Part shown: one piece after another, positions 36,695 through 45,503 of the stretch
How positions within the stretch are numbered: the stretch's first letter is position 1
Layout of the letters: the number at the start of each line of letters is the position of its first letter
Source of the DNA: Amycolatopsis taiwanensis DSM 45107
GTDB lineage: Bacteria; Actinomycetota; Actinomycetes; Mycobacteriales; Pseudonocardiaceae
Direction of reading: 5' to 3'
Length of the DNA: 64,000 nt
Assembly: GCF_000519205.1 (NCBI RefSeq)
Contig: NZ_JAFB01000004.1
Coordinates: 29,268-93,267, forward strand
Translations under genes and position numbers: made by a program
Notes under the pieces: model-generated
What the model saw: only the letters and a program-made list of their open reading frames with translations
What the model was told of the DNA's origin: nothing
Databases searched by the model: none

Positions 36695-37137
36695 CCACCT
36701 TGCTCGACTCGAATGTGCTGATCGCGCTCGTGGTCGCGGACCACGTACCTCACCACACGGCCGAGGAATAGCTCGAGGACTCCGACGGCAGCTTCGCCAC
36801 TTGCCCGATCACGGAGGGAAGTCCGGTTCGCCTGCTGATCCGGGCAGGCCATGCCGCGGACGACGCCCAGGCCGTCCTCGAGGCGGTGAAAGTCAGTGAG
36901 CGCTGCGAATTCTGGCCGGACTCCGTCGCCTTCACCGACGTGTCGCTGAACGGAGTCCTGGGGCACAGGCAGGTCACCGATGCCTACCTCGCCCAGCTCA
37001 CCCGCGCCCACGGCGGCCGTCTCGCGACCTTCGACCAGGGCCTCGCAACACTGCACACCGACATCGCCGACCTGCTTCCGACGATTCCCGCGCAAGCCCA
37101 GCGAGTCAGGCGCCGCCGGGGAGCCGTGCGGGAGTAA
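36691..37137 (+). pseudogene. vapC: VapC-family PIN-domain toxin interrupted by an amber codon
   Basis: From GTG 36691 the frame reads MTTLLDSNVLIALVVADHVP, HHTAEE, then TAG at codon 27, and continues without further stops: LEDSDGSFATCPITEGSPVR, LLIRAGHAADDAQAVLEAVK, and so on to TAA at 37137 (148 codons in all). Related toxins have Trp at the stop position (A-E-E-W-L), so one TGG-to-TAG change explains it. The acidic PIN residues are all present: Asp6, the Glu of ITEGS, the Asp of VTDAYLAQL and the Asp of ATFDQGL. The intact antitoxin gene makes loss of the toxin tolerable. Read-through is possible but unproven. Confidence 0.85.
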
Positions 37138-37232
37138 TCGTCATCCACGGACAGCTGAGCGCCCACCAGCTGCCGGGGCCGATATAGAACAGTTGTCGAT
37201 GGGTATGCCGCCAGACGTCCAGGCCCGCTCTC

Positions 37233-38678
37233 TCAAGCAGGCGTTACGGCAAGGCGAAGGGCGAACACGCGGCGCAGGGCCACGGGAATGGCCGCGAGCA
37301 CGCCCGACGCCGAGGTGGGCGCTCCCCGAGCGGAGAGATCGGCGGCGAGCGAGTGCACGTGTGCCGCCGCGCCGGCGGCGAACCAGGGGTCCAGGCCGGC
37401 CGCGAGCAGGGCACCGATCATGCCCGACAGGACATCGCCGGAACCGGCGGTGGCCAGCCACGAACCCCGGGCGACATTGACTCCAACCCGGCCGTCCGGG
37501 GCGGCGATCAGCGTCGAGTGCCCCTTCAGCAGCACGACGGCGTCGAACTTCCGGGCCGCCGCGCGGACCGCGGCGACCCGGTCGGTACCGGGCTCGGCGC
37601 CGGTCAGCCGCGCGAACTCGCCGCTGTGCGGGGTGAGCACCAGCGGCGTACCGGGGTCCCGTGCGTCCAGGATCTCCGGCTGGTGGGCCAGCAGCGTGGT
37701 CGCGTCGGCGTCGGCGCAGACCGGCACACCCGCGGCGAGCACGTGCTCCAGAACCTCCCGTCCCTCGGACCCGGTGCCGCTCCCCGGCCCGACCACCCAG
37801 GACTGCACGCGGGCCGCGTCGGTCACCGAACCGGTCGCGACGACCTCCGGCCAGTGCGACCGCACCACGTCCGCCGCCTGCCCCGCGTACCGGACCATGC
37901 CCGACGTCGCGCGCACCGCCGCGCCTGCGGCGAGCACCGCGGCACCCGGGTAGGCCGCCGAACCCGCGGCGATCCCGGTGACGCCCTGGCTGTACTTGTT
38001 GTCTTCCGGCCCGGGCAACGGCCAGGCGGCCGCGACATCGGCGACCTCCAGCTCTCTCAGATCCGGGTCGGTCAGCGACAGCCCGATGTCGACTAGGACG
38101 ACCTCGCCGCAGCGCTGCGGGTTCAGCACGTGCACGGGCTTGCGCGCGCCGAAGGTGACCGTGCGGCGCGCGGTGATCGCCGGCCCGGAAACGCTGCCGT
38201 CGTCCGGATCCACCCCGCTGGGCAGATCGACCGCCAGCACCGGCGCGGTGATCAGCTCGGCCAGCTTGGCGGCCTCACCGCGCAGCGGCCCCTTCGCGGC
38301 CAGCCCCACGATCCCGTCGATCACCAGGTCGGCCGCGGCGATCCACCGCGGCCCAGCCGAGACGCCGACGACCCGGCCTCCGGCCTTCCGCAGCGCCGCG
38401 AGACCGGCCGGATGCGCGCGATCAGGGTTGAGCAGCACGGCCGTCACGGCCACGCCACGGCGGCGCAGGAAGGCGCCCGCCCACAACGCGTCGCCGCCGT
38501 TGTTGCCACCGCCCACCAGCAACGTGACCCGCCGGCCCGAGACCCGGTCGCCCAGCATTCCGGCGGCCTGCACCGCGACCCCGAAGGCCGCCCGGTGCAT
38601 CAGCGCACCCTCCGGTGTGACCGCGAGCAACCGTTCCTCAGCGGCACGGATCCGTTGCGTGGTCCAGATTCCCAGCAC
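37233..38678 (-). CDS. nnr: Bifunctional NAD(P)H-hydrate epimerase / ADP-dependent dehydratase
   Basis: Repairs hydrated NAD(P)H. 481 residues. N-terminal epimerase domain (1-215): VTLLVGGGNNGGDALWAGAF, DLVIDGIVGLAAKGPLRG, AVDLPSGVDPDDG. C-terminal dehydratase domain (220-481): VVGPGSGTGSEG, LVLTPHSGEFARLTG, VVLLKGHSTLIAAPDG, ARGSWLATAGSGDVLSGMIG. Both active sites are intact. Start ATG 38678 is 9 bp after the glmS stop, so it is in the glmS transcript, as in mycobacteria (Rv3433c near glmS). Confidence 0.95.
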   Translation of the reverse strand: MLGIWTTQRIRAAEERLLAVTPEGALMHRAAFGVAVQAAGMLGDRVSGRRVTLLVGGGNNGGDALWAGAFLRRRGVAVTAVLLNPDRAHPAGLAALRKAGGRVVGVSAGPRWIAAADLVIDGIVGLAAKGPLRGEAAKLAELITAPVLAVDLPSGVDPDDGSVSGPAITARRTVTFGARKPVHVLNPQRCGEVVLVDIGLSLTDPDLRELEVADVAAAWPLPGPEDNKYSQGVTGIAAGSAAYPGAAVLAAGAAVRATSGMVRYAGQAADVVRSHWPEVVATGSVTDAARVQSWVVGPGSGTGSEGREVLEHVLAAGVPVCADADATTLLAHQPEILDARDPGTPLVLTPHSGEFARLTGAEPGTDRVAAVRAAARKFDAVVLLKGHSTLIAAPDGRVGVNVARGSWLATAGSGDVLSGMIGALLAAGLDPWFAAGAAAHVHSLAADLSARGAPTSASGVLAAIPVALRRVFALRLAVTPA

Positions 38679-38687
38679 AGGCCCTGT

Positions 38688-40550
38688 CTACTCCACGGTC
38701 ACTGACTTCGCCAGATTGCGCGGTTTGTCGACGTCGTAACCCCGCGTACGGGCGATCTCGGCGGCCAGCACCTGTAGCGGCACCGTGGACACCAGCGGCT
38801 GCAACAGGGTCGGCACCGCGGGCACCTCGACCAGTTCGTCGGCGAACGGGCGCACCGTCTCGTCACCTTCCTCCGCGATCACGATGGTGCGGGCGCCCCG
38901 CGCCTGAATCTCGCTGATGTTGGACACCAGTTTGGCGTGCAGCACCGCCCGGCCCTTCGGCGAAGGCATCACCACGACCACCGGCAGTCCGCTTTCGATC
39001 AGCGCGATCGGCCCGTGCTTGAGCTCACCCGCCGCGAAACCCTCCGCGTGCATGTAGGCGAGCTCCTTGAGCTTGAGCGCACCTTCCAGGGCGACCGGGA
39101 AACCCACGTGCCGGCCCAGGAACAGCACCGCCTTGGATGACGCCATGTCCCGGCCGAGCGCCCGCACCTGTTCCACAGTGGACAGTACTCTGTGGACGGC
39201 CGCGGGCATGGCCTCCAGCTCGGCGAACTCGCGCGCCACCTCGTCGGAGTACTTCGTGCCCCTTGCCTGCGCCACCGCCAGGCCGACCAGGTAGTTCGCC
39301 GCGATCTGGGCCAGGAACGCCTTTGTGGACGCGACGCCGATCTCCGGTCCCGCGTGTGTGTAGAGCACCGCGTCCGACTCACGCGGAATCTGCGCGCCGT
39401 TGGTATTGCACACCGCCAGCACCCGCGCCTTCTGCTCGCGGGCGTGCCGGACCGCTTCCAGGGTGTCCGCGGTCTCGCCGGACTGCGACACGGCCACCAC
39501 CAGCGTGTCCCGGTCGAGCACCGGGTCCCGGTACCGGAACTCGCTGGCCAGCTCGACCTCCACCGGCAGCCGCGTCCAGTGCTCGATCGCGTACTTCGCG
39601 ACCAGGCCGGAGTGGTAGGCGGACCCGCAGGCGACCACGAACACCTTGTCCACGTCCCGCAGGTCCTGGTCGCTCAGGCGCTGCTCGTCGAGGATCACCC
39701 GGCCATCGGTGAAATGGCCGCGCAGCGTGTTCGCCAGCGCCTCGGGCTGCTCCTCGATCTCCTTGAGCATGAAGTACTCGTGACCGCCCTTCTCCGCGGC
39801 CGAGAGGTCCCAGTTCACCCGGAACGGCTTGGCCTGCGCGGGCTCGCCCGCGAAATCCGTCACCGTGTACCCGTCGCGCGTGATCACCACGACCTGGTCC
39901 TGGCCCAGTTCCACCGCGTCCCGGGTGTGCTCGATGAAGGCCGCGACGTCGGAGGCGACGAACGTCTCGCCCTGCCCGACGCCGACCACCAGCGGTGAGG
40001 ACCGGCGCGCCGCGACGATCAGGCCTGGCTGGTCGGCGTGCGTCACGACCAGGGTGAACGCGCCTTCGAGGCGGCGGCACACCGCGCGCACGCTGGCGGG
40101 CAGGTCGCCCGCGGTCGGGCCGGCGTCGTAGGCCCGGGCGATGAGGTGCGCGGTCGTCTCGGTGTCGGTGTCGCTGGTCAGCTCGACCCCGGCCGCTTCC
40201 AGTTCCGCCCGCAACCCCGCGAAGTTCTCGATGATGCCGTTGTGCACCACGGCGACCCGCCCCTTCGCATCGGAGTGCGGGTGCGAGTTGCGGTCCACCG
40301 GGGCACCGTGGGTCGCCCAGCGGGTGTGGCCCATGCCCGCGGTGCCGGTGAACCGGCCGGGTCCGGCCAGCTCGAGCTCGGCCTCCAGGTTCGCCAGCCG
40401 CCCCGCCTTGCGCTCGACCGTCAGCTCGCCCCGGCCGTCCAGCACGGCGACGCCCGCCGAGTCGTACCCGCGGTATTCCATTCGCCGGAGCCCGCCCAGC
40501 ACGACGTCGAGAGCCTGGCGATGTCCGACATATCCCACGATTCCGCACAC
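38688..40550 (-). CDS. glmS: Glutamine-fructose-6-phosphate aminotransferase
   Basis: Makes glucosamine-6-phosphate for peptidoglycan and other amino sugars. 620 residues. N-terminal nucleophile Cys2 in MCGIVGYVGHRQALDVVLGG; EYRGYDSAGVAV; MGHTRWATHGAP; VVHNGIIENFAGL. Two SIS domains: VACGSAYHSGLVAKYAIEHW with AVSQSGETADTLEAVRHARE, and FLGRHVGFPVALEGALKLKE. C-terminal DKPRNLAKSVTVE. GTG 40550 is the start; the large frame upstream to 41456 is a shadow over the hydrolase gene. Works with glmM at 45.5 kb. Confidence 0.97.
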   Translation of the reverse strand: MCGIVGYVGHRQALDVVLGGLRRMEYRGYDSAGVAVLDGRGELTVERKAGRLANLEAELELAGPGRFTGTAGMGHTRWATHGAPVDRNSHPHSDAKGRVAVVHNGIIENFAGLRAELEAAGVELTSDTDTETTAHLIARAYDAGPTAGDLPASVRAVCRRLEGAFTLVVTHADQPGLIVAARRSSPLVVGVGQGETFVASDVAAFIEHTRDAVELGQDQVVVITRDGYTVTDFAGEPAQAKPFRVNWDLSAAEKGGHEYFMLKEIEEQPEALANTLRGHFTDGRVILDEQRLSDQDLRDVDKVFVVACGSAYHSGLVAKYAIEHWTRLPVEVELASEFRYRDPVLDRDTLVVAVSQSGETADTLEAVRHAREQKARVLAVCNTNGAQIPRESDAVLYTHAGPEIGVASTKAFLAQIAANYLVGLAVAQARGTKYSDEVAREFAELEAMPAAVHRVLSTVEQVRALGRDMASSKAVLFLGRHVGFPVALEGALKLKELAYMHAEGFAAGELKHGPIALIESGLPVVVVMPSPKGRAVLHAKLVSNISEIQARGARTIVIAEEGDETVRPFADELVEVPAVPTLLQPLVSTVPLQVLAAEIARTRGYDVDKPRNLAKSVTVE

Positions 40551-40625
40551 GCGGCCCACCCTAACCAGGCGACAACCGGCCACCCGTCTCCCACCACCAC
40601 CCGCGCTGGAATTAATGTTGCTCAC

Positions 40626-41438
40626 ATGGCCAGCAAGCCCAAGGCGCTGCTCGAAGAGCTGACCCACCCCGGCCCGTACACCGTGCTGCGCGGCAACCTC
40701 GCGCTGGCCGGGCTCCCGGGTGTCGTGTTCACCCCGGCCAAGGGCCTGAACCGGCCGGCCATCGCGTTCGGCCACGGCTGGCTCCAGCCGCCCGGGCGCT
40801 ACCACGGCCTGCTGCGCCACCTGGCCAGTTGGGGCATCGTCGCCGCGGCGCCCGCGACGCAGCGCGGCCCGCTGCCCTCGCACCGGATCTTCGCCGCCGA
40901 CCTGTCCACCACCCTGGACCTGGTGACCAGGGTCCGGCTCGGCCCCGGCGCGATCAGCGTCGACCCGCGCCGGCTCGGCCTGGCCGGGCACTCCACCGGC
41001 GGCGGCGCCGCCGTACTGGCTGCCGCGAGCGGGCACCCGCCGGTCCAGGCGGTCGCCACGTTCGCCGCCGCGCAAACCATCCCGACCGCCACCGAGGCCG
41101 CCCGCAAGGTCACCGTCCCGGGCCTGCACCTGGCCGCGCAAGGCGACCTCGTCGCGCCCGCCGCGGGCAACGCCGAGGCGATCGCGAAGTCCTGGGGCGG
41201 ACCGGTTCAGCTGCGGACCCTGGACAAGTCGTCGCACCTGGCCATCACCGAAGGCAGCCACTGGAGCCAGCGGATCCTGCACGGCAAGCCACATTTCGGC
41301 ACCCAGCGCCTGGTGCGCGGCCTGTTCACCGCGTTCTTCCTCACCCACCTGACGGACGTCGACAAATACCGGCCGCTGCTGGACACCGGCATCAAACACG
41401 CCGCCATCGAATTCGACCCCACCCTCGAAGCCGCCTGA
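40626..41438 (+). CDS. Chlorophyllase/dienelactone-hydrolase-like alpha/beta hydrolase
   Basis: 270 residues, no signal peptide. GFGHGWLQPPGRYHGLLRHL-like oxyanion region (IAFGHGWLQPPGRYHGLLRH), nucleophile Ser in RLGLAGHSTGGGAAVLAA, Asp in AAQGDLVAPAAGN and His in DKSSHLAITEGSHWSQR. The GHSTGG elbow and arrangement resemble PETase-like and chlorophyllase-like lipases, usually secreted; here it appears cytoplasmic. ATG 40626; divergent from glmS with only 75 bp between. Substrate unknown. Confidence 0.85.
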   Translation: MASKPKALLEELTHPGPYTVLRGNLALAGLPGVVFTPAKGLNRPAIAFGHGWLQPPGRYHGLLRHLASWGIVAAAPATQRGPLPSHRIFAADLSTTLDLVTRVRLGPGAISVDPRRLGLAGHSTGGGAAVLAAASGHPPVQAVATFAAAQTIPTATEAARKVTVPGLHLAAQGDLVAPAAGNAEAIAKSWGGPVQLRTLDKSSHLAITEGSHWSQRILHGKPHFGTQRLVRGLFTAFFLTHLTDVDKYRPLLDTGIKHAAIEFDPTLEAA

Positions 41439-41604
41439 CCCGGCCGCCCCCACCAAGCACAGCTAGGTCGTACTTCAAAGCGGCGGAGCCGCTTGCGGTA
41501 GGCCGTCAGCTTGCACTCTGCAGCCGAATTCTCAGCGGCCTTCTCGCGAGGACAGCGCCGGCGTGGTGAATCGGACATTCATGAGGAGGCGATCCCGGAA
41601 CCAA

Positions 41605-41655
41605 GGGGGTCTGGGGGCTTGCCCCCAGACGGGGTCTGGGGGCAAGCCCCCAGAC
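41605..41655. repeat. GC-rich palindromic repeat (family A), two facing halves
   Basis: CTGGGGGCTTGCCCCCAG and CTGGGGGCAAGCCCCCAG, each self-complementary, are joined by acgggg. The left end aagggggtct is identical to the copy at 48355. It lies in the convergent gap between the hydrolase gene and the coiled-coil gene and could act as a bidirectional terminator. Confidence 0.85.
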
Positions 41656-41718
41656 AACACAGCCGCCTCAGGTTCCGCTATCCGCACCGCCAAGCAAGCC
41701 GGCCACTGCGTGTCAAAG

Positions 41719-42117
41719 CTAGTCCAGCCAGTTTTTGTGGGTGAAATCCTCGTCCTCGAACTCCTCGGCGCGCCGAGCGCGCCGCCTCGGCGGCGGGGAT
41801 GGCACGCGGCCGGTCGGCTCGGGCTTTTCCTGGGGTTGCTCTTCGACGTCGCCGAAGTGGAACGTCGAGTCCTGTCCCGGGCTCCGCCGCAGCCATTGGT
41901 TCTTCGCCGCCGGGTCTTCCTTGGCCGCGGCCCTGGCCTGGCTGCGCTCGTCGAGCTCCTTGCACATCTGCTCGTTCTGCTCGCGCATCCGCTGCGACTG
42001 TTCGGCGATCTCGCGTTTCGTGGCTTCGACGCGGTCGGTGATGACGGCCGCGTTCGCCCGGGTTTTCGCCAGGATCTCCGCGAACCGGTTCTCGATCGCC
42101 GGGTCAACGCCGGTCAT
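41719..42117 (-). CDS. Coiled-coil protein with acidic-aromatic tail, secretion-operon member
   Basis: 132 residues. Positions 1-70 form a charged helix (ANAAVITDRVEATKREIAEQ, SQRMREQNEQMCKELDERSQ), likely a coiled coil. A Pro/Arg linker (TGRVPSPPPRRRARRAEE) leads to the tail EEFEDEDFTHKNWLD. The same tail is encoded again at about 45.3 kb. Starts 18 bp after the 901-residue secretion protein. The T7SS context suggests a chaperone or adaptor for that protein, but this is inference. Confidence 0.65.
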   Translation of the reverse strand: MTGVDPAIENRFAEILAKTRANAAVITDRVEATKREIAEQSQRMREQNEQMCKELDERSQARAAAKEDPAAKNQWLRRSPGQDSTFHFGDVEEQPQEKPEPTGRVPSPPPRRRARRAEEFEDEDFTHKNWLD

Positions 42118-42135
42118 CTCGCCCCACCCCTCCCG

Positions 42136-44841
42136 CTAACGGTCGTCGTCCAGCGAGCCGCTGATCCGGCCGCCGGCGCCGCTGGTGTTGAAGATGCCGC
42201 CGTCCACACGGTAAGCCCTCGAACTGCGTTCGGTGTCCTCGCCGCCGCCTCCCGCCGCGCCCATGCCCCCCATCATGCCGCCCATCATGCCCATGCCGCC
42301 CGAACCGCCGAACCCGCTCGCACCGAGGGCGGCCTGCTGGCCCGCCGGGTCGTGGGCGGCGGGCGGCGCCGCTCCAACCGCGGCGGGCGGTGCGGCTCCT
42401 ATCGCGGCGGGTTGCGGGTCGACACCGGTGTGTGCGCCTGGCTGGAGCGACCCCGCGTCGCCCACGAGCGTGCCGCTGACCGCGCCGGCACCGGTTCCGG
42501 AGTCGCCGAACAGGCTGCCGCCGCCGGAGCCGCTGTCGCCGAACAGCCCACCCGAGGCGGAGGCGGGGGTGGTCTGCTGGCCGGTGTCCGGACCGGCAGC
42601 GGCCGGCTCGGCGGTGTGCTCGATGTCGAGCCCGCCCGGTGCGGCGAACCCGCTGCTCTGCTGGGCGGTGCCGGAACCGGCGCCTGCCGGCTCTGCGGTG
42701 TGCTCGACGTCGATGCCACCCGGCGCGGCGAATCCACTGCTCTGCTGGGCCCCCGGCGTGCTCGCGGCCTGCGCGGCACCGGCCTCCACCGGCTGCGCCG
42801 GTGTCGCGGCGCCAGCCGCGTGCGCCGGGGTCCCGGTGTCCGCCGCCTGCACGCCGCTCTCGCCGAGGGTGTACGTCGTCGGTTTGCCGGTGCCGTCGTC
42901 GACCGTGACCACAGTCGGACCGTCCGCGCCCTGTGGCCGCTCGGCGGTGATCTTCAAGTTGCCGTCCTCAATGTGGATCTTCCCGTCGGGACCGGGTGTG
43001 TAGGTTTTCTCGCCGGCCTGCTGAGCTGGATCGGCGGTCTGATGAGCAGGACCGCCGGTCTGCTGGGCGGCATCGCCCGCCTGCTGAGCGGTGTCGGCGG
43101 GGTTCGGGCTGCTCGTGCCGTCGCCCCAGTCCAGCTTGAAATCCTTGGCACCGCCGTGCCCATCGTCGATCTTGATGTCCATCTTGCCGTCCTTGCCCGG
43201 CTCAGACATTTCGATCTTGTTGTCGCCGTGCTGGACGGTCAGGGTTTCGCCGGCGTCCTTGATCGCTTCACCGGTCTTGGGATCGATCGGATACGGCTCG
43301 CCGGTCGACGGGTCGACCTCAAGCGGCTTGCCGGTGATCGGGTTGATGCCCTCGGCGACCTCCTTCTTCGCCGCGTCGGCCACCGCTGCCGGGTCGCTGG
43401 GCTCGGCCTGGCCGGGCTGTGTCGATGGCGTTGTCGACGGGGGCATGCCACCACCGCCGCCGCCAGTGCCGCCACCGCCGGATCCGCCGCCACCGGTCCC
43501 GCCACCGCCGCCGGTCTTACCGCCACCGCCACCGGAGTCGCCGCCGCCCTGCTGGTTCGGATCGCCGACCTTGGCGAACGGATCCTGTTCGAGCCCCTTC
43601 CCGAGCCCCTGCAACAGCGCGTCATAGGACTGCTGGACACCCTGTTTGGTGTTGGCCACCTGTTCCTGCACCGAACTGGCCCTGGTCGAATACTCGGAAA
43701 CGAACTGCTGGAGCTTCGTCTCCGTGTCGGTCAGCGCCTGCTGGTATTTCTGGGTCTCCTCACCGATGTTGTCCTCGGTGATCTTGTCGGCGAAGCTGAC
43801 CCCGACGACTCCGGCGATCGCCCCGATCGGACCCCCCACGAAGAAACCGATCACCCCGCCCACGATCTTGTCCAGGGTGCTGCGGTTGTTCAGTTCCTGG
43901 ATCTTCTGCTGCAGGTCGGAGATGATGCCGGGCAGCTGTTGTTTGCTCTGCAGCAGGTTGTCGACATCCTGCGGTGTCAGCTGCGCCATCTTGCCGTCGC
44001 CCCACTGCTTGAGGCAGTTCTCCGCGAAGTCGACGAGCTGCTTCTTGATCGTGTCGATACCCTGGGTGATCGTGCCGGGGGCGGAGTTCAGCGCCTGCGT
44101 GAACACCTGCGCGCAGGAGTCCAACTTGGACTTGAACTGATTGGCGGCGGTCGCGCCCGAGCCCTTCCACTCCGTCATGTTGTTGTTCCACGCCTGGCCC
44201 AGTTGCCCGGACGAGTCGCTGACGGCCTTTCCGGCCTGGGTCAGCGCGTCGGCGTCGGCGGAGAAGGCGGCGAAGTTGATGCCACGGAGCTCGGCGGTCG
44301 CGGCGCGCAGACTGTTCGGGTCAAGCCCGGTACCCCCCACGTCCGCGCTCATGCCCTGCGTCGGCTGCCCGCCCGCCTTGGTATAACGCGGATAGAACTC
44401 GTCGAAGATCTTCAACCCGGCGTCAGCCTGATCGATGATCTCGTCGGAGTTGCTGAAATTGCCCTCGTCGAGCCGCTTCTGGCCGGCGTCGATCTGGTCC
44501 TTGGCCTGCCCCTGGCGCTGTTGTTCGCTGCCCGCCGCCAAGGATGCCTTCGCGTTGACCAGGTTCCGCATGGGATCCCGGCCGCCCTTGGCGATATCCA
44601 GCGCATCCGGACCCTCCACGCCGATCTGCTTGGCGTACTTGAACACCTCGCCGTCCGACAGCGCCTTCATGTCGGACAGCGCGTACAGCATGTTCTGCTT
44701 GTTCTCGTTCGACACGTTCGGGTCGTCGAGCAGCGCGCGCATCTGCTGCACGTCCTCGGGCTTGAACGTCTTGTCGAAGGCGGGCTTCGCCACCGACATC
44801 TGGAAGGAGTTGTCGTAGAGCACATCCGCGAAGTCCGACAT
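42136..44841 (-). CDS. Large WXG-type secretion substrate with glycine-zipper helix and Gly/Pro-rich C-terminus
   Basis: 901 residues. Residues 1-160 are helical with no family I recognise. A WXG-like turn (WKGSGATAAN, 225-234) sits in a helical hairpin region at 190-290. A hydrophobic segment at 326-350 (GGVIGFFVGGPIGAIAGVVG) has regularly spaced glycines. A coiled-coil stretch follows at 360-410, and the remainder is low-complexity: Gly-rich, then Asp/Gly/Thr linkers (IDDGHGGAKDFKLDWGDGTS), repeats of QQ(S/T)xGFAAPGG(I/L)D(I/V)EHTAEP, and a GGMGMMGGMMGGMG stretch before RISGSLDDDR. It lies one base after the EspC-like gene. Fits a T7SS-exported or surface protein; the glycine zipper could insert in membranes. 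Confidence 0.75.
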   Translation of the reverse strand: MSDFADVLYDNSFQMSVAKPAFDKTFKPEDVQQMRALLDDPNVSNENKQNMLYALSDMKALSDGEVFKYAKQIGVEGPDALDIAKGGRDPMRNLVNAKASLAAGSEQQRQGQAKDQIDAGQKRLDEGNFSNSDEIIDQADAGLKIFDEFYPRYTKAGGQPTQGMSADVGGTGLDPNSLRAATAELRGINFAAFSADADALTQAGKAVSDSSGQLGQAWNNNMTEWKGSGATAANQFKSKLDSCAQVFTQALNSAPGTITQGIDTIKKQLVDFAENCLKQWGDGKMAQLTPQDVDNLLQSKQQLPGIISDLQQKIQELNNRSTLDKIVGGVIGFFVGGPIGAIAGVVGVSFADKITEDNIGEETQKYQQALTDTETKLQQFVSEYSTRASSVQEQVANTKQGVQQSYDALLQGLGKGLEQDPFAKVGDPNQQGGGDSGGGGGKTGGGGGTGGGGSGGGGTGGGGGGMPPSTTPSTQPGQAEPSDPAAVADAAKKEVAEGINPITGKPLEVDPSTGEPYPIDPKTGEAIKDAGETLTVQHGDNKIEMSEPGKDGKMDIKIDDGHGGAKDFKLDWGDGTSSPNPADTAQQAGDAAQQTGGPAHQTADPAQQAGEKTYTPGPDGKIHIEDGNLKITAERPQGADGPTVVTVDDGTGKPTTYTLGESGVQAADTGTPAHAAGAATPAQPVEAGAAQAASTPGAQQSSGFAAPGGIDVEHTAEPAGAGSGTAQQSSGFAAPGGLDIEHTAEPAAAGPDTGQQTTPASASGGLFGDSGSGGGSLFGDSGTGAGAVSGTLVGDAGSLQPGAHTGVDPQPAAIGAAPPAAVGAAPPAAHDPAGQQAALGASGFGGSGGMGMMGGMMGGMGAAGGGGEDTERSSRAYRVDGGIFNTSGAGGRISGSLDDDR

Positions 44842-44842
44842 G

Positions 44843-45148
44843 TCACTCCTGCCCCGGGATCGACCGCCGCTGGCTCTCCTCGGCCGAGGAATACCGGCCG
44901 GCCGCCGCGTTCAGCGAGCCGCCGAACTGGGTCACCAAGGTCCCGTAACGGGCCAGGCCGTCCTTGAACTTCCCGAACGCGTCGGCGTATTTGCCGGCTA
45001 CGTCGGAGAATCCCTTGCCAACCCCACTGGCGCCAACAGTCGGGGTCAGCTTCCCCGCCGCCTGGCTCAGCGCGCTGCCCTCCTGGGTGTAGGAGTTGGC
45101 GCCCGCGGTCAGCCGCCCGGTGTCGGCCTGATAACCGTTCGATGCCAC
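44843..45148 (-). CDS. EspC/DUF2580-like type VII secretion protein
   Basis: 101 residues, helical hairpin size: NGYQADTGRLTAGANSYTQE, GSALSQAAGKL, KGFSDVAGKYADAFGKFKDG, LVTQFGGSLNAAAGRYSSAE. The Y-x3-E near the C-terminus matches the T7SS export signal (YSSAE). GTG 45148 has GGGGGAG upstream. Precedes the 901-residue protein with a TGACATG junction, so the two may be secreted as a pair, as EspC-like and large partner proteins are. Confidence 0.8.
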   Translation of the reverse strand: MASNGYQADTGRLTAGANSYTQEGSALSQAAGKLTPTVGASGVGKGFSDVAGKYADAFGKFKDGLARYGTLVTQFGGSLNAAAGRYSSAEESQRRSIPGQE

Positions 45149-45250
45149 GTGCTCCCCCTGCTCGTCTCGGCGTCGGTGCACCTTCGACGTAGCGGTACGA
45201 CCGACACGTTCCCCGAATCTACCGAACCGGAAAGCCAGTGCGCAGCAGAT

Positions 45251-45465
45251 TCAGGCGACTGCCGGTAGCACGACCCGCGCCGCCACACAAGCCGCTTCGA
45301 ACCGCTCTCTAGTCAGCCGGTCTTTGTGGGAGAAGTCCTCGTCCTCGAATTCCTCGTCATACCGGGAACGGCGGCCGCGGCGGGGAACCAGCGCCCTAGC
45401 TCGCCCTCGTTGCCGACCGTGCCCACCGGTTCCGGCTCCTCGGCCTCGTCCGGACCGAACCCCAT
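45251..45465 (-). pseudogene. Frameshifted paralogue of the acidic-tail protein
   Basis: From ATG 45465 one frame reads MGFGPDEAEEPEPVGTVGNE, GELGRWFP and then runs out at TGA 45313. The next frame continues RRGRRSRYDEEFEDEDFSHK, DRLTRERFEAACV to TGA 45251. One extra C in the CCCC run (plus-strand GGGG at 45382-45385) would join them. The joined tail EEFEDEDFSHKDRL matches EEFEDEDFTHKNWL of the 41719-42117 protein, also at DNA level. It is either a recent frameshift or a sequencing error. It lies just after glmM. Confidence 0.6.
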
Positions 45466-45503
45466 CACGCTGTCCGGCGCCGTTGCTCGACCACCGGACC
45501 AGC

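Noticed and set aside
40551..41456. Extension of glmS to a 922-residue protein
   Set aside because: The glutamine amidotransferase must begin with Cys next to the initiator; that residue follows GTG 40550. The extension is antisense to the hydrolase gene.
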